A DNA stretch of 64,000 nucleotides from a virus, in the IMG/VR virus record IMGVR_UViG_3300044797_000034, positions 1 through 64,000 of that record; one strand, 5' to 3'. The translations under genes were made by a program, and so were the position numbers. Positions 19,640 through 28,464 of this stretch are shown here, one piece after another (positions within the stretch are counted from its first letter, which is position 1; each line of letters opens with the position of its first letter). The notes beneath the pieces are model-generated. The model worked only from the letters and a program-made list of their open reading frames with translations, was not told the origin of the DNA and did not search any database.

Positions 19640-20800
19640 TCACAGATTGGAAGCGGGGTCTTGATCTAGCGCTTTATTGACATCATCTAGATTAGCTACG
19701 TTTTCTTCACCACCGGCTTCAACAGCCTTTGAACGCGAGTACGCAGTTGCAAGAGAAGGAAAATATACAGCAGATTCGATCTTACGTGCAAACAACTCTA
19801 GTACCTTGCGCGCTGCAGGAGATGTCGGAATACCCGCAGGATTATCACGATCGACGGCTACAGCTGACTTCCATACCTGATAAGTATTTATTCCCTTGGT
19901 AACAGATAACGTTTCAAACACAAACAAACGATCCCACATGGTGTTCCACCCACCCTCAATACGAGTGCGAATAGGTTTTACACCAGTAGCATTGGATGCT
20001 GTGCTCATTGTCAGCTTGTACAGAGAGCTAAACGGTTTGATATCTCCGTTCGGGTCCATACGCATTACGTATACATCAGTATTGTCCTTACACTGGCTTC
20101 GCCATTGTACGGAAGGACTGTTCGGACGGAAGTTACAACGTTCACAATCACCGAAACGCGAACCAACCTTACGGTCCATGCTTGTACATAGAGGCTGATT
20201 CTTCTGCGGAGGACCCCCCTTCAGACCAGGCATGGGAATAGGTTCCCCGCTTTCGTCCTTAGGTGCCCATAGAATGCGCGTTTCATGTATTCCAACTACA
20301 GCACCATAAATGCGCTCCACTACGCCTAATGCAAGAGCACTTTGGCCCGGAGCTGTGACTAGATTTCCATCTGAGTCATACGAACAGCCTGCCTTAGAGT
20401 TGACGGGCTTCTTATCTTCCTTACCCTTACCTTGATCCAAGCTCAGAGTAGGAATACGGAAGTCAGTTGTAGCTACGTGATAGCCAATTTTACGGGTATA
20501 GTTTTTCTCTACCCAAGTACGAAATCCTTCTTTAGAACGAACATCCAATGCCTGCGAAGCAGTATTGAAATCGTTGAAATCGGGGTTGCTCAAGTCTTGA
20601 ATGGCAGGGTGATACTCCTGCGGCAATACTTCTAAATACTTGCGGCCAACGAATTCATCTGTCACACTATCTTGTGCAGTCACAGATAAACTGGTCTCGT
20701 CATTTACGACCACTACTTCGGGTTCTGTTGTCACGGCTACTGTTTCCATTGGTGCTTTTGTTTCTGGTTGGGTATTTGGTTTATTGTGATGTTTACTCAT
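19640..20800 (-). CDS. cysteine-bearing replication-block protein, possible ssDNA-binding protein
   Basis: 386 residues. Both ends are acidic and probably disordered, with a folded core from about residue 50 to 350. The core holds a zinc-like cluster: LCTSMDRK, then DCERC about 14 residues on and one more Cys (SQC). Acidic tails, a zinc site and first place in the replication operon recall phage ssDNA-binding proteins such as T4 gp32, but I see no OB-fold signature that proves it. The gene is divergent from the sigma factor across 40 bp. AAAGG lies 10 nt before the ATG. Confidence 0.75.
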   Translation of the reverse strand: MSKHHNKPNTQPETKAPMETVAVTTEPEVVVVNDETSLSVTAQDSVTDEFVGRKYLEVLPQEYHPAIQDLSNPDFNDFNTASQALDVRSKEGFRTWVEKNYTRKIGYHVATTDFRIPTLSLDQGKGKEDKKPVNSKAGCSYDSDGNLVTAPGQSALALGVVERIYGAVVGIHETRILWAPKDESGEPIPMPGLKGGPPQKNQPLCTSMDRKVGSRFGDCERCNFRPNSPSVQWRSQCKDNTDVYVMRMDPNGDIKPFSSLYKLTMSTASNATGVKPIRTRIEGGWNTMWDRLFVFETLSVTKGINTYQVWKSAVAVDRDNPAGIPTSPAARKVLELFARKIESAVYFPSLATAYSRSKAVEAGGEENVANLDDVNKALDQDPASNL

Positions 20801-20840
20801 TGTTTTTGTACCTTTTCTCTTTCGAGAGGTGAATGTAATT

Positions 20841-21683
20841 ATGGCACGTAAATCTGAGATGTCAAGCGTAAAACCGAATCACACACAACAAAATCATTCG
20901 GGCAATCGACTCATCAATACTTACTTCAAAGAAGTTGCTGCGTTACCTATCCCTACTGCCGCCAAAGAAAAAGAACTCTTTACAGCATATGCTGCGGCTC
21001 CTGATAGGAACCCTGATGCTTATGGCACAGACGGTCCTATAGCCGGAAAGATCAAACAGGAGATCGCCCAAGGATATTTACGTTTCGTGATGAAACAGGC
21101 TCTTGCTAGAACTAAAGACGAGCACCTACTCTTAGATCTCTTGGCTGCGGGGAATGAGGGTCTCCTCATAGGAATAAAGAAATTCGACGTAAATCGCGGA
21201 ACAAGGTTTTTGACTTACGGTGCCTCATGGGTGAAGGTTTTGATACAAAACGCTCTACATGCGGCAGGACTTGGTCGACAGCCGATTATACATGAGAGTT
21301 TCGAGGAGATTGACACTGATGCTGATCCAGAGCCATTTCCTGATAAGCCCGCCCGAAGTCAGATGATATACATGTCCGATCACACCCAATTAGCAGTTGT
21401 GGATGCCAATATAGAATCGGACATGTCGGTGGCCCACTTCAATATGTTACGTGAGCTAAAGGAGGCGTGTCTTACACGGAAGGAAACACTTATCTTGATT
21501 TATTATTATGGACTTCGTGGCGGGGTACGTCAGACGTTTGGTCAACTATCAAAAATTCTTCTTGACCTTGAAGGCGTATACATAAGCTCTGAGCGCGTAA
21601 GACAAATCAAAGAGCACGCACTTCGTAACTTACGTAAGGCCTTCAAGCGCAAGAAGATAAGCAGTGTTACTGACGTCTTCTAA
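20841..21683 (+). CDS. RNA polymerase sigma-70 family factor
   Basis: A promoter-recognition factor of 280 residues. An N-terminal stretch (NTYFKEVAALPI) resembles sigma region 1.2. Region 2 follows (DLLAAGNEGLLIGIKKFD, then RGTRFLTYGASWV). Near the C-terminus, region 4 has a helix-turn-helix ending SSERVRQIKEHALRNLRKA, close to the canonical ERVRQIE-ALRKLR. The frame opens at a GTG at 20829, but GAGAGGTGA (20824-20832) sits 8 nt before the ATG at 20841, so that start is chosen. It could direct host RNA polymerase or the phage's own polymerase (31449 and 37631) to phage promoters. It stands alone, rightward, between leftward blocks. Confidence 0.9.
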   Translation: MARKSEMSSVKPNHTQQNHSGNRLINTYFKEVAALPIPTAAKEKELFTAYAAAPDRNPDAYGTDGPIAGKIKQEIAQGYLRFVMKQALARTKDEHLLLDLLAAGNEGLLIGIKKFDVNRGTRFLTYGASWVKVLIQNALHAAGLGRQPIIHESFEEIDTDADPEPFPDKPARSQMIYMSDHTQLAVVDANIESDMSVAHFNMLRELKEACLTRKETLILIYYYGLRGGVRQTFGQLSKILLDLEGVYISSERVRQIKEHALRNLRKAFKRKKISSVTDVF

Positions 21684-21684
21684 C

Positions 21685-22896
21685 TTACTTGCTGTAGCCG
21701 CCCGCCAACTTAATCCCCTTCAACACACCGCGTAATTCAGCTAACTTAGCAGGTTCGTAGTCCGTATCCTTACGCGCTTCCTTGAACTTGGTAGTCCAAG
21801 TTGCGTATGTTTCAGCTACCTTTGACGCAGATAACGGTTTGAATGTATACTTAGCAGAGGGTGTTTCCACCTCTTGGTCTGTTTCATCGTCTACTATACC
21901 CGCTGAGTGGCGTTTAGCAGTGCTAACCCACTCATTAAGTGTATCTATATCAGGAGGAGTCTCTCCCTTGCGTATACATGTATACGTATCTTTAGATAGA
22001 ATCTTGGCAAGCTCGAACTGTTGCTCAGAATTCTTTAACTTAGCTAACGTCTTTACGCGTTCAGCGGAGTTGGGTTCTAAATCACCGTGGAGAATCAACT
22101 CTATCACGCGTGAGTCAACCCCTGAGCCTTCATCTATTGCAAACAGGTAAGCATCGATAATACGTTGAAGTGCTGCAAGATGTACTCTCTTAGCCGTACG
22201 CGCTAGTAAGAACTGAATAGAAACGTCCTTAACTTTACGCATATAACGCAGTTTATTCTGCGCACTTTCACCGTAGTCTCCGTCTGCCCACTCTTTCACA
22301 ATCTCGGGTGGAAGAGTAAACAAAGACAGTATCTGACTTATATACGCTTCTGAAACTGCCAGGCGCTTGGCAATGTCTTTATTGGACATACTGTTATCGA
22401 CTGACAGTTTTTGAATCATCATAGCGAAATCGTATGACTTGAGATTCTCACGATGTTGGTTTGCTTGTATAGCAAAAACAAGAAGTTCAGACAGGTCCTT
22501 GGGTGGCGGACGTAACATAGCCTTTATATGCGTAGCACCATTGTGCTTTAAACCGTTATAGCGTCCACGCCCATCGATAATTAGGTACGTACCGTCTTCT
22601 AACATACACACGTGAATCGGAGTGTGTTGTTCCTCACTAAGTGAGTCCAGAAATTCTGGGAGTAATGGACGTGGAGCAAGACGCGAATCAAACGTAGGTA
22701 GTACACAATCCTTGAGCTTCAAGGTCATGTACCGACGGGGGTCGTCTTCACTCAGTTCATACTTTGAAAACTTATACGGCAGGGCGGTGGTTACTTCTGC
22801 AGGTGGTAATACCGGAATTGTTCTAGTTTTTGGACTTTTTTCGTTTTCCATGGGGCTTGTCATCGTGACTTCGCTCGTCGAATGCGCTGTCGTCAT
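21685..22896 (-). CDS. ParB/Spo0J-like DNA-binding protein
   Basis: About 403 residues. The ParB N-domain is visible in the stretch IDGRGRYNGLKHNG followed by ANQHRENLKSYDFA. After it comes a helix-turn-helix (SNKDIAKRLAVSEAYISQIL) of KorB/ParB type. The rest is helical. In phages such proteins may bind phage DNA for partition, regulation or nuclease-like functions; no ParA partner is in the window. The open frame extends to 22956, but the Met at 22896 follows a purine-rich AAAAGAGAAAAGAAA and gives a typical N-terminus. It overlaps the upstream gene and ends 1 bp from the sigma gene stop. Confidence 0.82.
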   Translation of the reverse strand: MTTAHSTSEVTMTSPMENEKSPKTRTIPVLPPAEVTTALPYKFSKYELSEDDPRRYMTLKLKDCVLPTFDSRLAPRPLLPEFLDSLSEEQHTPIHVCMLEDGTYLIIDGRGRYNGLKHNGATHIKAMLRPPPKDLSELLVFAIQANQHRENLKSYDFAMMIQKLSVDNSMSNKDIAKRLAVSEAYISQILSLFTLPPEIVKEWADGDYGESAQNKLRYMRKVKDVSIQFLLARTAKRVHLAALQRIIDAYLFAIDEGSGVDSRVIELILHGDLEPNSAERVKTLAKLKNSEQQFELAKILSKDTYTCIRKGETPPDIDTLNEWVSTAKRHSAGIVDDETDQEVETPSAKYTFKPLSASKVAETYATWTTKFKEARKDTDYEPAKLAELRGVLKGIKLAGGYSK

Positions 22897-23281
22897 TTTC
22901 TTTTCTCTTTTGTTCAGTACGGAGTTCCATTCCGTCAACTGCAAACTTGACTGCACTAAAAAATGAGAGAAATTCTTCTTTATCGACTAGATCTAACGGA
23001 AGTTCTGCCAGTGGTCTACTTTCAACTAGGTGCCGGTAGGCCCTGTAAAATTCCTTAGCGATAGCGTCCTCGCTGTGATGAGACGTAAAAAGCATTACAA
23101 ATAAATGGTTTAACACCTGCTTATGAACTAAAGAATCATGCAGGTGCAGATCCTCAGATAAACTTGCTGGCGCGATTGTTACTTTTTTGTTGGGGACGGT
23201 GTCCGTTTGTGGCGTTGACAAACGTGTGAGCTTTCGTAGCTCCCGTGAAGTGAGTCTTCGTTTAGTTGGCATACTTTGCAT
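22823..23281 (-). CDS. hypothetical protein
   Basis: 152 residues, unknown. Basic N-terminus (KRRLTSRELRKLTRL), a helical centre, and a very charged, probably disordered tail rich in Lys, Glu and Asp. The last 74 nt overlap the ParB-like gene in another frame. Both frames look coding there, although the tail is low in complexity. It is part of the leftward block with the nuclease and SNF2 helicase. Confidence 0.65.
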   Translation of the reverse strand: MQSMPTKRRLTSRELRKLTRLSTPQTDTVPNKKVTIAPASLSEDLHLHDSLVHKQVLNHLFVMLFTSHHSEDAIAKEFYRAYRHLVESRPLAELPLDLVDKEEFLSFFSAVKFAVDGMELRTEQKRKENDDSAFDERSHDDKPHGKRKKSKN

Positions 23282-23364
23282 TTTACATCGTCAGACGTAT
23301 TCTGCAAAGTATTCGCTTGCTTTTCCAAGTGCGCCTCTTCTTCTACCACACCGTATTTCAACAT
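23179..23364 (-). CDS. possible small zinc-ribbon protein
   Basis: A 61-residue frame with C-x2-C (CKVC) and, 17 residues later, C-x2-H (CQRH): a plausible zinc-binding pair. It starts 14 nt after the nuclease gene's stop, filling a gap that would otherwise be about 97 nt, but its second half overlaps the next gene by 103 nt in another frame. No strong ribosome site is seen. It may be real or chance. Confidence 0.4.
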   Translation of the reverse strand: MLKYGVVEEEAHLEKQANTLQNTSDDVKCKVCQLNEDSLHGSYESSHVCQRHKRTPSPTKK

Positions 23365-23378
23365 GACTGTACTTAATA

Positions 23379-24230
23379 TTAAGTCCGTTTACCGCGACAT
23401 TTAAACCAATAACCGCAAAACTTCTCTGAGCATCCCCAGCTATCAATTGATGTTTTTGGGTATATTTCGTTATGGATCAGCTCAATCGTCTCAGCCATGT
23501 GTTCTACTACAGTTAGGTGCGCGTGGCCATCCCTAACAGCAATCTGCTGTTTGAATACCGGTCCAGCTTTGAGATTTACTATGTTATCTACCCGTACTGT
23601 AGGTATTCCTGTTACTTTGGAATACAGGGTAAACTGTGGGTCCTTCTCTAGATCAGCTTTAGACCATGTCTGCTTACTCAACTTCAGATCAGCTACTACT
23701 AACTGCTCTGGAGCTGCTACACCGTTATACGCCGGGCCAGCTACATTGTCAATGAGATCTATGTAACCTATGACCGGCGTTCTGTTGATATAAAAAACAA
23801 AGGACTTCTCGACTGCAATCGGATTCACCGCCGGCAAGGCACGTTGATGATACATTGAGTACGAGCGTATAGCAGTATCTTTTATCTGTCCCGCGGTCTC
23901 ACCATCATCACCCCACTGCTCTACCGCCTCTTTACCCTTATCAAACTCATCAGCTACTAAAGCCATTCCCTCCTCAACAGGGAACGGTTGTTTCTCCATT
24001 ACACTTCGATGCCCGGCTTCTACGCCACGGTGAACTACCTGGCCTTTGTACTGCAATCCACCCGGCGGAATCTTCAAATTTTCAACGTAGGAAAACCAGT
24101 AAGCCTTAGGGCACTTTTGATAAAGAGAGTATTGTGAATAGCTAAAAGTACCCTTAGGTAGTTTACCGTCTAAGTCAGATTCTGGTACCAAGCCACTAAC
24201 ACGATCATGTAAGAAATCCTTAGCTGCCAT
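23379..24230 (-). CDS. RecB/Cas4-like PD-(D/E)XK nuclease
   Basis: About 283 residues. It shows the RecB-nuclease signature: SYSQYSLYQKCPKAYWF near the N-terminus, His in QVVHRGVEAG, Asp in GYIDLID, catalytic VVADLKLSK and a QFTLYS helix. The tail C-x4-C-x5-C (CSEKFC then C) with the N-terminal Cys may hold an Fe-S cluster. Upstream in-frame Met codons exist at 24275 and 24260, but GAGG lies 5 nt before the ATG at 24230, which is chosen. It overlaps the 134-residue gene upstream by 11 nt. Likely partner: the SNF2 helicase two genes upstream. Confidence 0.83.
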   Translation of the reverse strand: MAAKDFLHDRVSGLVPESDLDGKLPKGTFSYSQYSLYQKCPKAYWFSYVENLKIPPGGLQYKGQVVHRGVEAGHRSVMEKQPFPVEEGMALVADEFDKGKEAVEQWGDDGETAGQIKDTAIRSYSMYHQRALPAVNPIAVEKSFVFYINRTPVIGYIDLIDNVAGPAYNGVAAPEQLVVADLKLSKQTWSKADLEKDPQFTLYSKVTGIPTVRVDNIVNLKAGPVFKQQIAVRDGHAHLTVVEHMAETIELIHNEIYPKTSIDSWGCSEKFCGYWFKCRGKRT

Positions 24231-24624
24231 TATTTCCTCGGTATGCGAAAGCGGTTGCATTGCCGCTGATTTCATCTAAAAAATCAGACGGATCGCCCCT
24301 TCCCAGGGACGATAAATCAGATGACATTATTGCTTGTGAGCTCCAATCTATTTTGTCTCTGTGTGCGTCTAAAGCCTTATCTAGTGGAAGTGGTCCTGTC
24401 TTTGGAGGCGAAATTCCTATCGGCTCGTCTTTTACCACAGAAGTAATAGTTTCTTTGACGACAGGTTTAGTTGAGGGCGTTGTACCTGTTACGTGCGCTG
24501 TCAAGTGTTTTTTCTTACACGTAATTTCAATTTTGGAATCCGTTTCTACCTCTAAGTTCAATACATTTTTCAAGTAGCCGTATATCGCCTTCTCAATGTC
24601 CGCATGTTCCAGTACGAGTTTCAT
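24220..24624 (-). CDS. hypothetical protein
   Basis: 134 residues, unknown. Residues 1-45 look folded, as a small alpha/beta domain ending in a basic ITCKKKHLTAHV strand; the rest is Pro/Ser/Thr-rich and probably disordered. It is placed between the SNF2 helicase (9 nt upstream) and the nuclease (11-nt overlap), so it may be an accessory factor of that pair. Confidence 0.65.
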   Translation of the reverse strand: MKLVLEHADIEKAIYGYLKNVLNLEVETDSKIEITCKKKHLTAHVTGTTPSTKPVVKETITSVVKDEPIGISPPKTGPLPLDKALDAHRDKIDWSSQAIMSSDLSSLGRGDPSDFLDEISGNATAFAYRGNNGS

Positions 24625-24633
24625 ACGCCTATA

Positions 24634-26715
24634 CTACTTCACTATTGCCGCTCTAGCAACAGGTCGATCTACAGTGCTTTGATATTTGCACCCAGGTTGA
24701 AACGGTCTAACCTCAGCTATGCCACATTTAGTCTTCCACTCACAAGGGGCACATGCTACTTTTTCACTCAGTGTATAGGCCAGTGTATCTTTGTAGTTGA
24801 GTGTTCTAGAAACGAATTCGTCCAGTGTATCTTTACCTAACAACCTGTAAACAGTTACGTGTCTAGTCTGACCTATACGAACATTTCGGTCAAATGACTG
24901 TCGATAAGTAGTTCGATCCCAAGGCAAGGAGTAGTAGATTGTATAGTTAGCCGCCGTTAAAGTAACTCCTATGCCGGAGGATACTTGACCTAAATAAATA
25001 CGGCAACCGGGGTTTGTCTGAAACTCTTTTTCAATAGAAGCAATCTTGTTTGTATTAGAGCCATCTACCCGCACGTATGTCCATTTATTCTCCTTGCATA
25101 CTGCCTCAAGGTCATCTAGTTCAGGTAGATAGGTAGCCCACACAATGAGCTTATTGGAAGAGTCTTCCTCAAGGATATTCTCAGCCAAGTCCTTGAAGAC
25201 TTCTAGTTTTGGATTTTCTACGTCCCGTAATATTTTTCTCGGTGGATAAGTAGGTTGAACCTTGCAATCCTTGGTGTACGGGTTTATCCCGCTATCTACA
25301 CAACCCTGTAAATATTCGCATCCGTTACAAATGGTTTTATCAGGTTCGATTATCAAGAATCCGCTAGTGATCTGTAGAAGTTTATTTACCCTAACTGCTC
25401 CGTGTGCAATTGAAAGAATTGTGTTATCGGTTGCATTATCCACCACAGGTAAGTGCCTAGTAAATGGAGATTCACTAGCGGACATTTCTTCTACTAATTG
25501 ATTGTAACGCACCTTCTGTTTTGGCTGAAGTGAAAATAGTACATCACTTACTACTACGGGAGGCAAGTCTAAACATTCAGATTTTTTCATACGACTTGCT
25601 ATCAAGTTTACCTTGGCATTTATCTCATGAAGATTTTTCCATCCAAGTATCAAATACTTGTTGTAAGGATCTTGTTCTGTATGATGTTGTTTGAACTGCC
25701 AAAACGGGCGTTTCTCTAGCCATGGATGGAGTATGCGTAAGAGAGAGTAGTACTTCAACGGATCATTGCCAGCAGTACCCGTTAGAATATACCTACGCGC
25801 AGCTTTAGTGGATAATTGAAGACAAGCCTTGGTTACCTCTGAGTCGTAAGTGCCTAATACGTGTCCTTCGTCGAAAACAACTACATCGTAATCAATTAAT
25901 GTGAATATATCCGATGGTGGCACCCCGCCTGTTTGAAGAGTTTTCATTGTCTTGTCGTACAGGGCAGGATTTGCTTTAGCTAGTGCAGTGAGCTTCCTTT
26001 TTAAGGCTTTATCTGACGCGGCACCGCCAACTTTCCAATCCTCTGGTAATACGTGGTTAACGGCCGACTTGTACTCAGATCGAGCAATACCGTACGTAGT
26101 TAGTACTACATCCGCAGCATTCGCCTCCTGTATCCTCTTATCCCTGTCACCATGTGTGAGATCAATACACGTCAGTTCTCCACCGCCATACTCTAATACC
26201 TGCCTCTCCCAGGTTGGGAGTACCACTCTCGGGCACACTACAAGGACTCTCTTCACACAGCCTATAGCCTTTAACCAACGCAGGAGTTCGATTATGACAC
26301 GGGTCTTGCCGGTACCCATTTCCCAGAGAAGTAGCATCCGGTAATAGGCGTACGCCTTAGCTAGCCCCATTCTCTGATGGGCGAACAATGGTGGTCCATG
26401 AAAAATATGATCCTTGGGTAATGGCAGGATTACCTCTTCCTTTGTTGCGTATTGGGCTTCAGCTTCGGCCCACAATGACCCTGTTATACGGGCGGCACGT
26501 ATGAAAGCTTCCGCGGAAGCGTCTGTCGGGGTGCTACCTACGGCAGTTAGGTCTTTTACAACCCAATCAACGAAGGGAAAATAGGCAGGGAAGGCCCACT
26601 TACCTTCTTTTTGTAGATAAGTGGCGCCCCAAACCTTGTCCCAAGGTGCTAACTGGTCGCTGGAAAGGGTCAGAATAGGTGTAGAACCTAGTACAGAACC
26701 GTTTAATACTGGCAT
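24634..26715 (-). CDS. SNF2-family helicase with two Cys4 modules
   Basis: 693-residue superfamily-2 translocase. Motif I is EMGTGKTR, motif Ia VVCPRVVLPTW, motif II FDEGH, motif III LTGTAG. The C-terminal RecA lobe shows QVSSGIGVTLTAA and the motif VI-like SFDRNVRIGQ. Two inserts share the exact spacing C-x2-C-x5-C-x11-C: C463/C466/C472/C484 and C655/C658/C664/C676. They look like paired metal sites (zinc or Fe-S), which I do not know from ordinary SNF2 proteins. Likely roles are branch migration, fork remodelling or transcription-linked functions. It is the first gene of its leftward block, divergent from portal across 30 bp. Confidence 0.88.
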   Translation of the reverse strand: MPVLNGSVLGSTPILTLSSDQLAPWDKVWGATYLQKEGKWAFPAYFPFVDWVVKDLTAVGSTPTDASAEAFIRAARITGSLWAEAEAQYATKEEVILPLPKDHIFHGPPLFAHQRMGLAKAYAYYRMLLLWEMGTGKTRVIIELLRWLKAIGCVKRVLVVCPRVVLPTWERQVLEYGGGELTCIDLTHGDRDKRIQEANAADVVLTTYGIARSEYKSAVNHVLPEDWKVGGAASDKALKRKLTALAKANPALYDKTMKTLQTGGVPPSDIFTLIDYDVVVFDEGHVLGTYDSEVTKACLQLSTKAARRYILTGTAGNDPLKYYSLLRILHPWLEKRPFWQFKQHHTEQDPYNKYLILGWKNLHEINAKVNLIASRMKKSECLDLPPVVVSDVLFSLQPKQKVRYNQLVEEMSASESPFTRHLPVVDNATDNTILSIAHGAVRVNKLLQITSGFLIIEPDKTICNGCEYLQGCVDSGINPYTKDCKVQPTYPPRKILRDVENPKLEVFKDLAENILEEDSSNKLIVWATYLPELDDLEAVCKENKWTYVRVDGSNTNKIASIEKEFQTNPGCRIYLGQVSSGIGVTLTAANYTIYYSLPWDRTTYRQSFDRNVRIGQTRHVTVYRLLGKDTLDEFVSRTLNYKDTLAYTLSEKVACAPCEWKTKCGIAEVRPFQPGCKYQSTVDRPVARAAIVK

Positions 26716-26745
26716 GTTGTACTTTTTAGGTGATAAACTTGTTGC

Positions 26746-28464
26746 ATGAGTGGCGATCCTACGTTTTCAGATTTAGCGTTGAACAGCAAAGATGCTGCAC
26801 ACCCCAACCCTCTTTTCGATTTCCTAACTGGCTTCGTGCCACGAAAACTAAAGGATTTATTCAAGTGGGCAGAATATCTTGTGTTCAATTCTGCACAGGT
26901 ATATGCCGTTGTAAAGAAATTTGGAGAATTTCCAATAACTAAGATAGTTTACGAGTCTGCGGTACCAGGTGTTTTAGCAGTACATAGAAAAATTTTTGAG
27001 AAAAATCTAGGAGTCCTTAGCTTTTTGACCAAGGCCTCATTCGATAAGTTTATTTATGGCAATGGTTTTTACTCCATTTATACACCATTCAAGCGTTTTC
27101 TTGAGTGTAAAAGCTGTAAATCACGTAAGGACATTAACTATATAGACTATAAATTCAAAGTCAAGAGCCTTGAGTTTACATATACCTGTACGAACTGTAA
27201 AAAGCTCACTAAAGGTAGGATGGTTGATCTTAAGTTAAAGGACGCCAGTAAGCTCAGAATGATTCGCTGGGATCCAAAACTAATTGACATTGAACATAAC
27301 CCTATTACGGATGAGAGCGTCTACTACTACACAATTCCAAAGTCAATGAAAGAGCAGATTGATAAAGGGAACAAAGTCCTGATCAACTCAATGCCAAAGG
27401 GATTTTTGGAAGCGGTTAAGGAGAACAAGATTTTCCGTTTTGAAAAAGATGCCTTGTATCACATGAAGGTGCCCGGTCCGGCAGGGGTAGAAGCGCACTG
27501 GGGCTTCCCACCCATTACGTCGTCTATCAAACTGTTCCTATTTGCTGCGATTCTGCGAAAGGCAAATGAAGCTATCGCCCTGGAGCATATTGTTCCATTC
27601 CGCGTGTTATTTCCACAAATGAATAGTCCAAACGGCGACCCACTTACGACGATATCTTTGGCTAAATGGAGAACTGAACTCGAACATAATCTAAAACGGT
27701 GGCGACGTGACCCGTTGGCTATACAATTTGCCCCTGTACCATTAGGCGTAACGAATTTAGGCGGCGAGGGGCGTGCGCTGATGGTATCTGCTGAAATCAA
27801 GGACGCAGAGAGTAACATTGTCACCGCTATGGGTGTTCCAATGGAATTTATTACTGGGGGATTAGGGCAAACTCGTGGTGAAATTTCATTGCGCATGTTG
27901 GAAAATCAATTGCGATGCCACACTGAGGATTTGAACAAGTTATTACAGTGGATAGAAGATAAAGTTGCTCGTTATATGGGTTTTGAACCTGTGCCAGTAC
28001 ATCTATCTGATTTTAAGATGATAGACGATTCTGAGAAAAAGCAATTGGTCATGCAACTTTGGGCCCAAGGAAAAGTATCAGATTCGACAATAGCAGAGAT
28101 GTTTGAGCTTGACTTGGACAAGGAACGTGATTTAATACTTGAGAACGCAATTGCTCAAGCTAAGGCTCAGCAAAAGACTGAGGCTGAGATGAAGAAGATA
28201 CAGGGTTCGTTAGTGCAGCAAGTACAGCAACAAGCTTCTGCAACAGGGTTGGATTATAACGATCCGCAACAGGTAATTGCTGCCGCGGATCAAAAGGTAC
28301 AGGAGTTTATGGCGCTGGATCCAAATACAAGGAGATCACAATTAGACGGCCTGAAAACTGAAGATATCATCATGTTCAGCGTCGTAAAAGAGCGTATGGA
28401 GCAGGCGCAGCAAACACAAGAGGCAGAAGTGAAGCAACAAGTCCGACAAGGTCAAGGGCAATAA
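26746..28464 (+). CDS. portal protein
   Basis: 572 residues, the expected size for the dodecameric portal at the capsid vertex through which TerL packages DNA. The N-terminal wing includes a zinc-ribbon-like insert (CKSC, then CTNC about 23 residues on). The middle shows the portal-like stretch VPMEFITGGLGQTRGEISLR followed by a long helix, and the C-terminal third is Gln-rich and helical (crown/barrel). I assign portal from this layout and context rather than from a catalytic motif. There is no clear Shine-Dalgarno. It overlaps the next gene by 1 nt (TAATG). Confidence 0.78.
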   Translation: MSGDPTFSDLALNSKDAAHPNPLFDFLTGFVPRKLKDLFKWAEYLVFNSAQVYAVVKKFGEFPITKIVYESAVPGVLAVHRKIFEKNLGVLSFLTKASFDKFIYGNGFYSIYTPFKRFLECKSCKSRKDINYIDYKFKVKSLEFTYTCTNCKKLTKGRMVDLKLKDASKLRMIRWDPKLIDIEHNPITDESVYYYTIPKSMKEQIDKGNKVLINSMPKGFLEAVKENKIFRFEKDALYHMKVPGPAGVEAHWGFPPITSSIKLFLFAAILRKANEAIALEHIVPFRVLFPQMNSPNGDPLTTISLAKWRTELEHNLKRWRRDPLAIQFAPVPLGVTNLGGEGRALMVSAEIKDAESNIVTAMGVPMEFITGGLGQTRGEISLRMLENQLRCHTEDLNKLLQWIEDKVARYMGFEPVPVHLSDFKMIDDSEKKQLVMQLWAQGKVSDSTIAEMFELDLDKERDLILENAIAQAKAQQKTEAEMKKIQGSLVQQVQQQASATGLDYNDPQQVIAAADQKVQEFMALDPNTRRSQLDGLKTEDIIMFSVVKERMEQAQQTQEAEVKQQVRQGQGQ

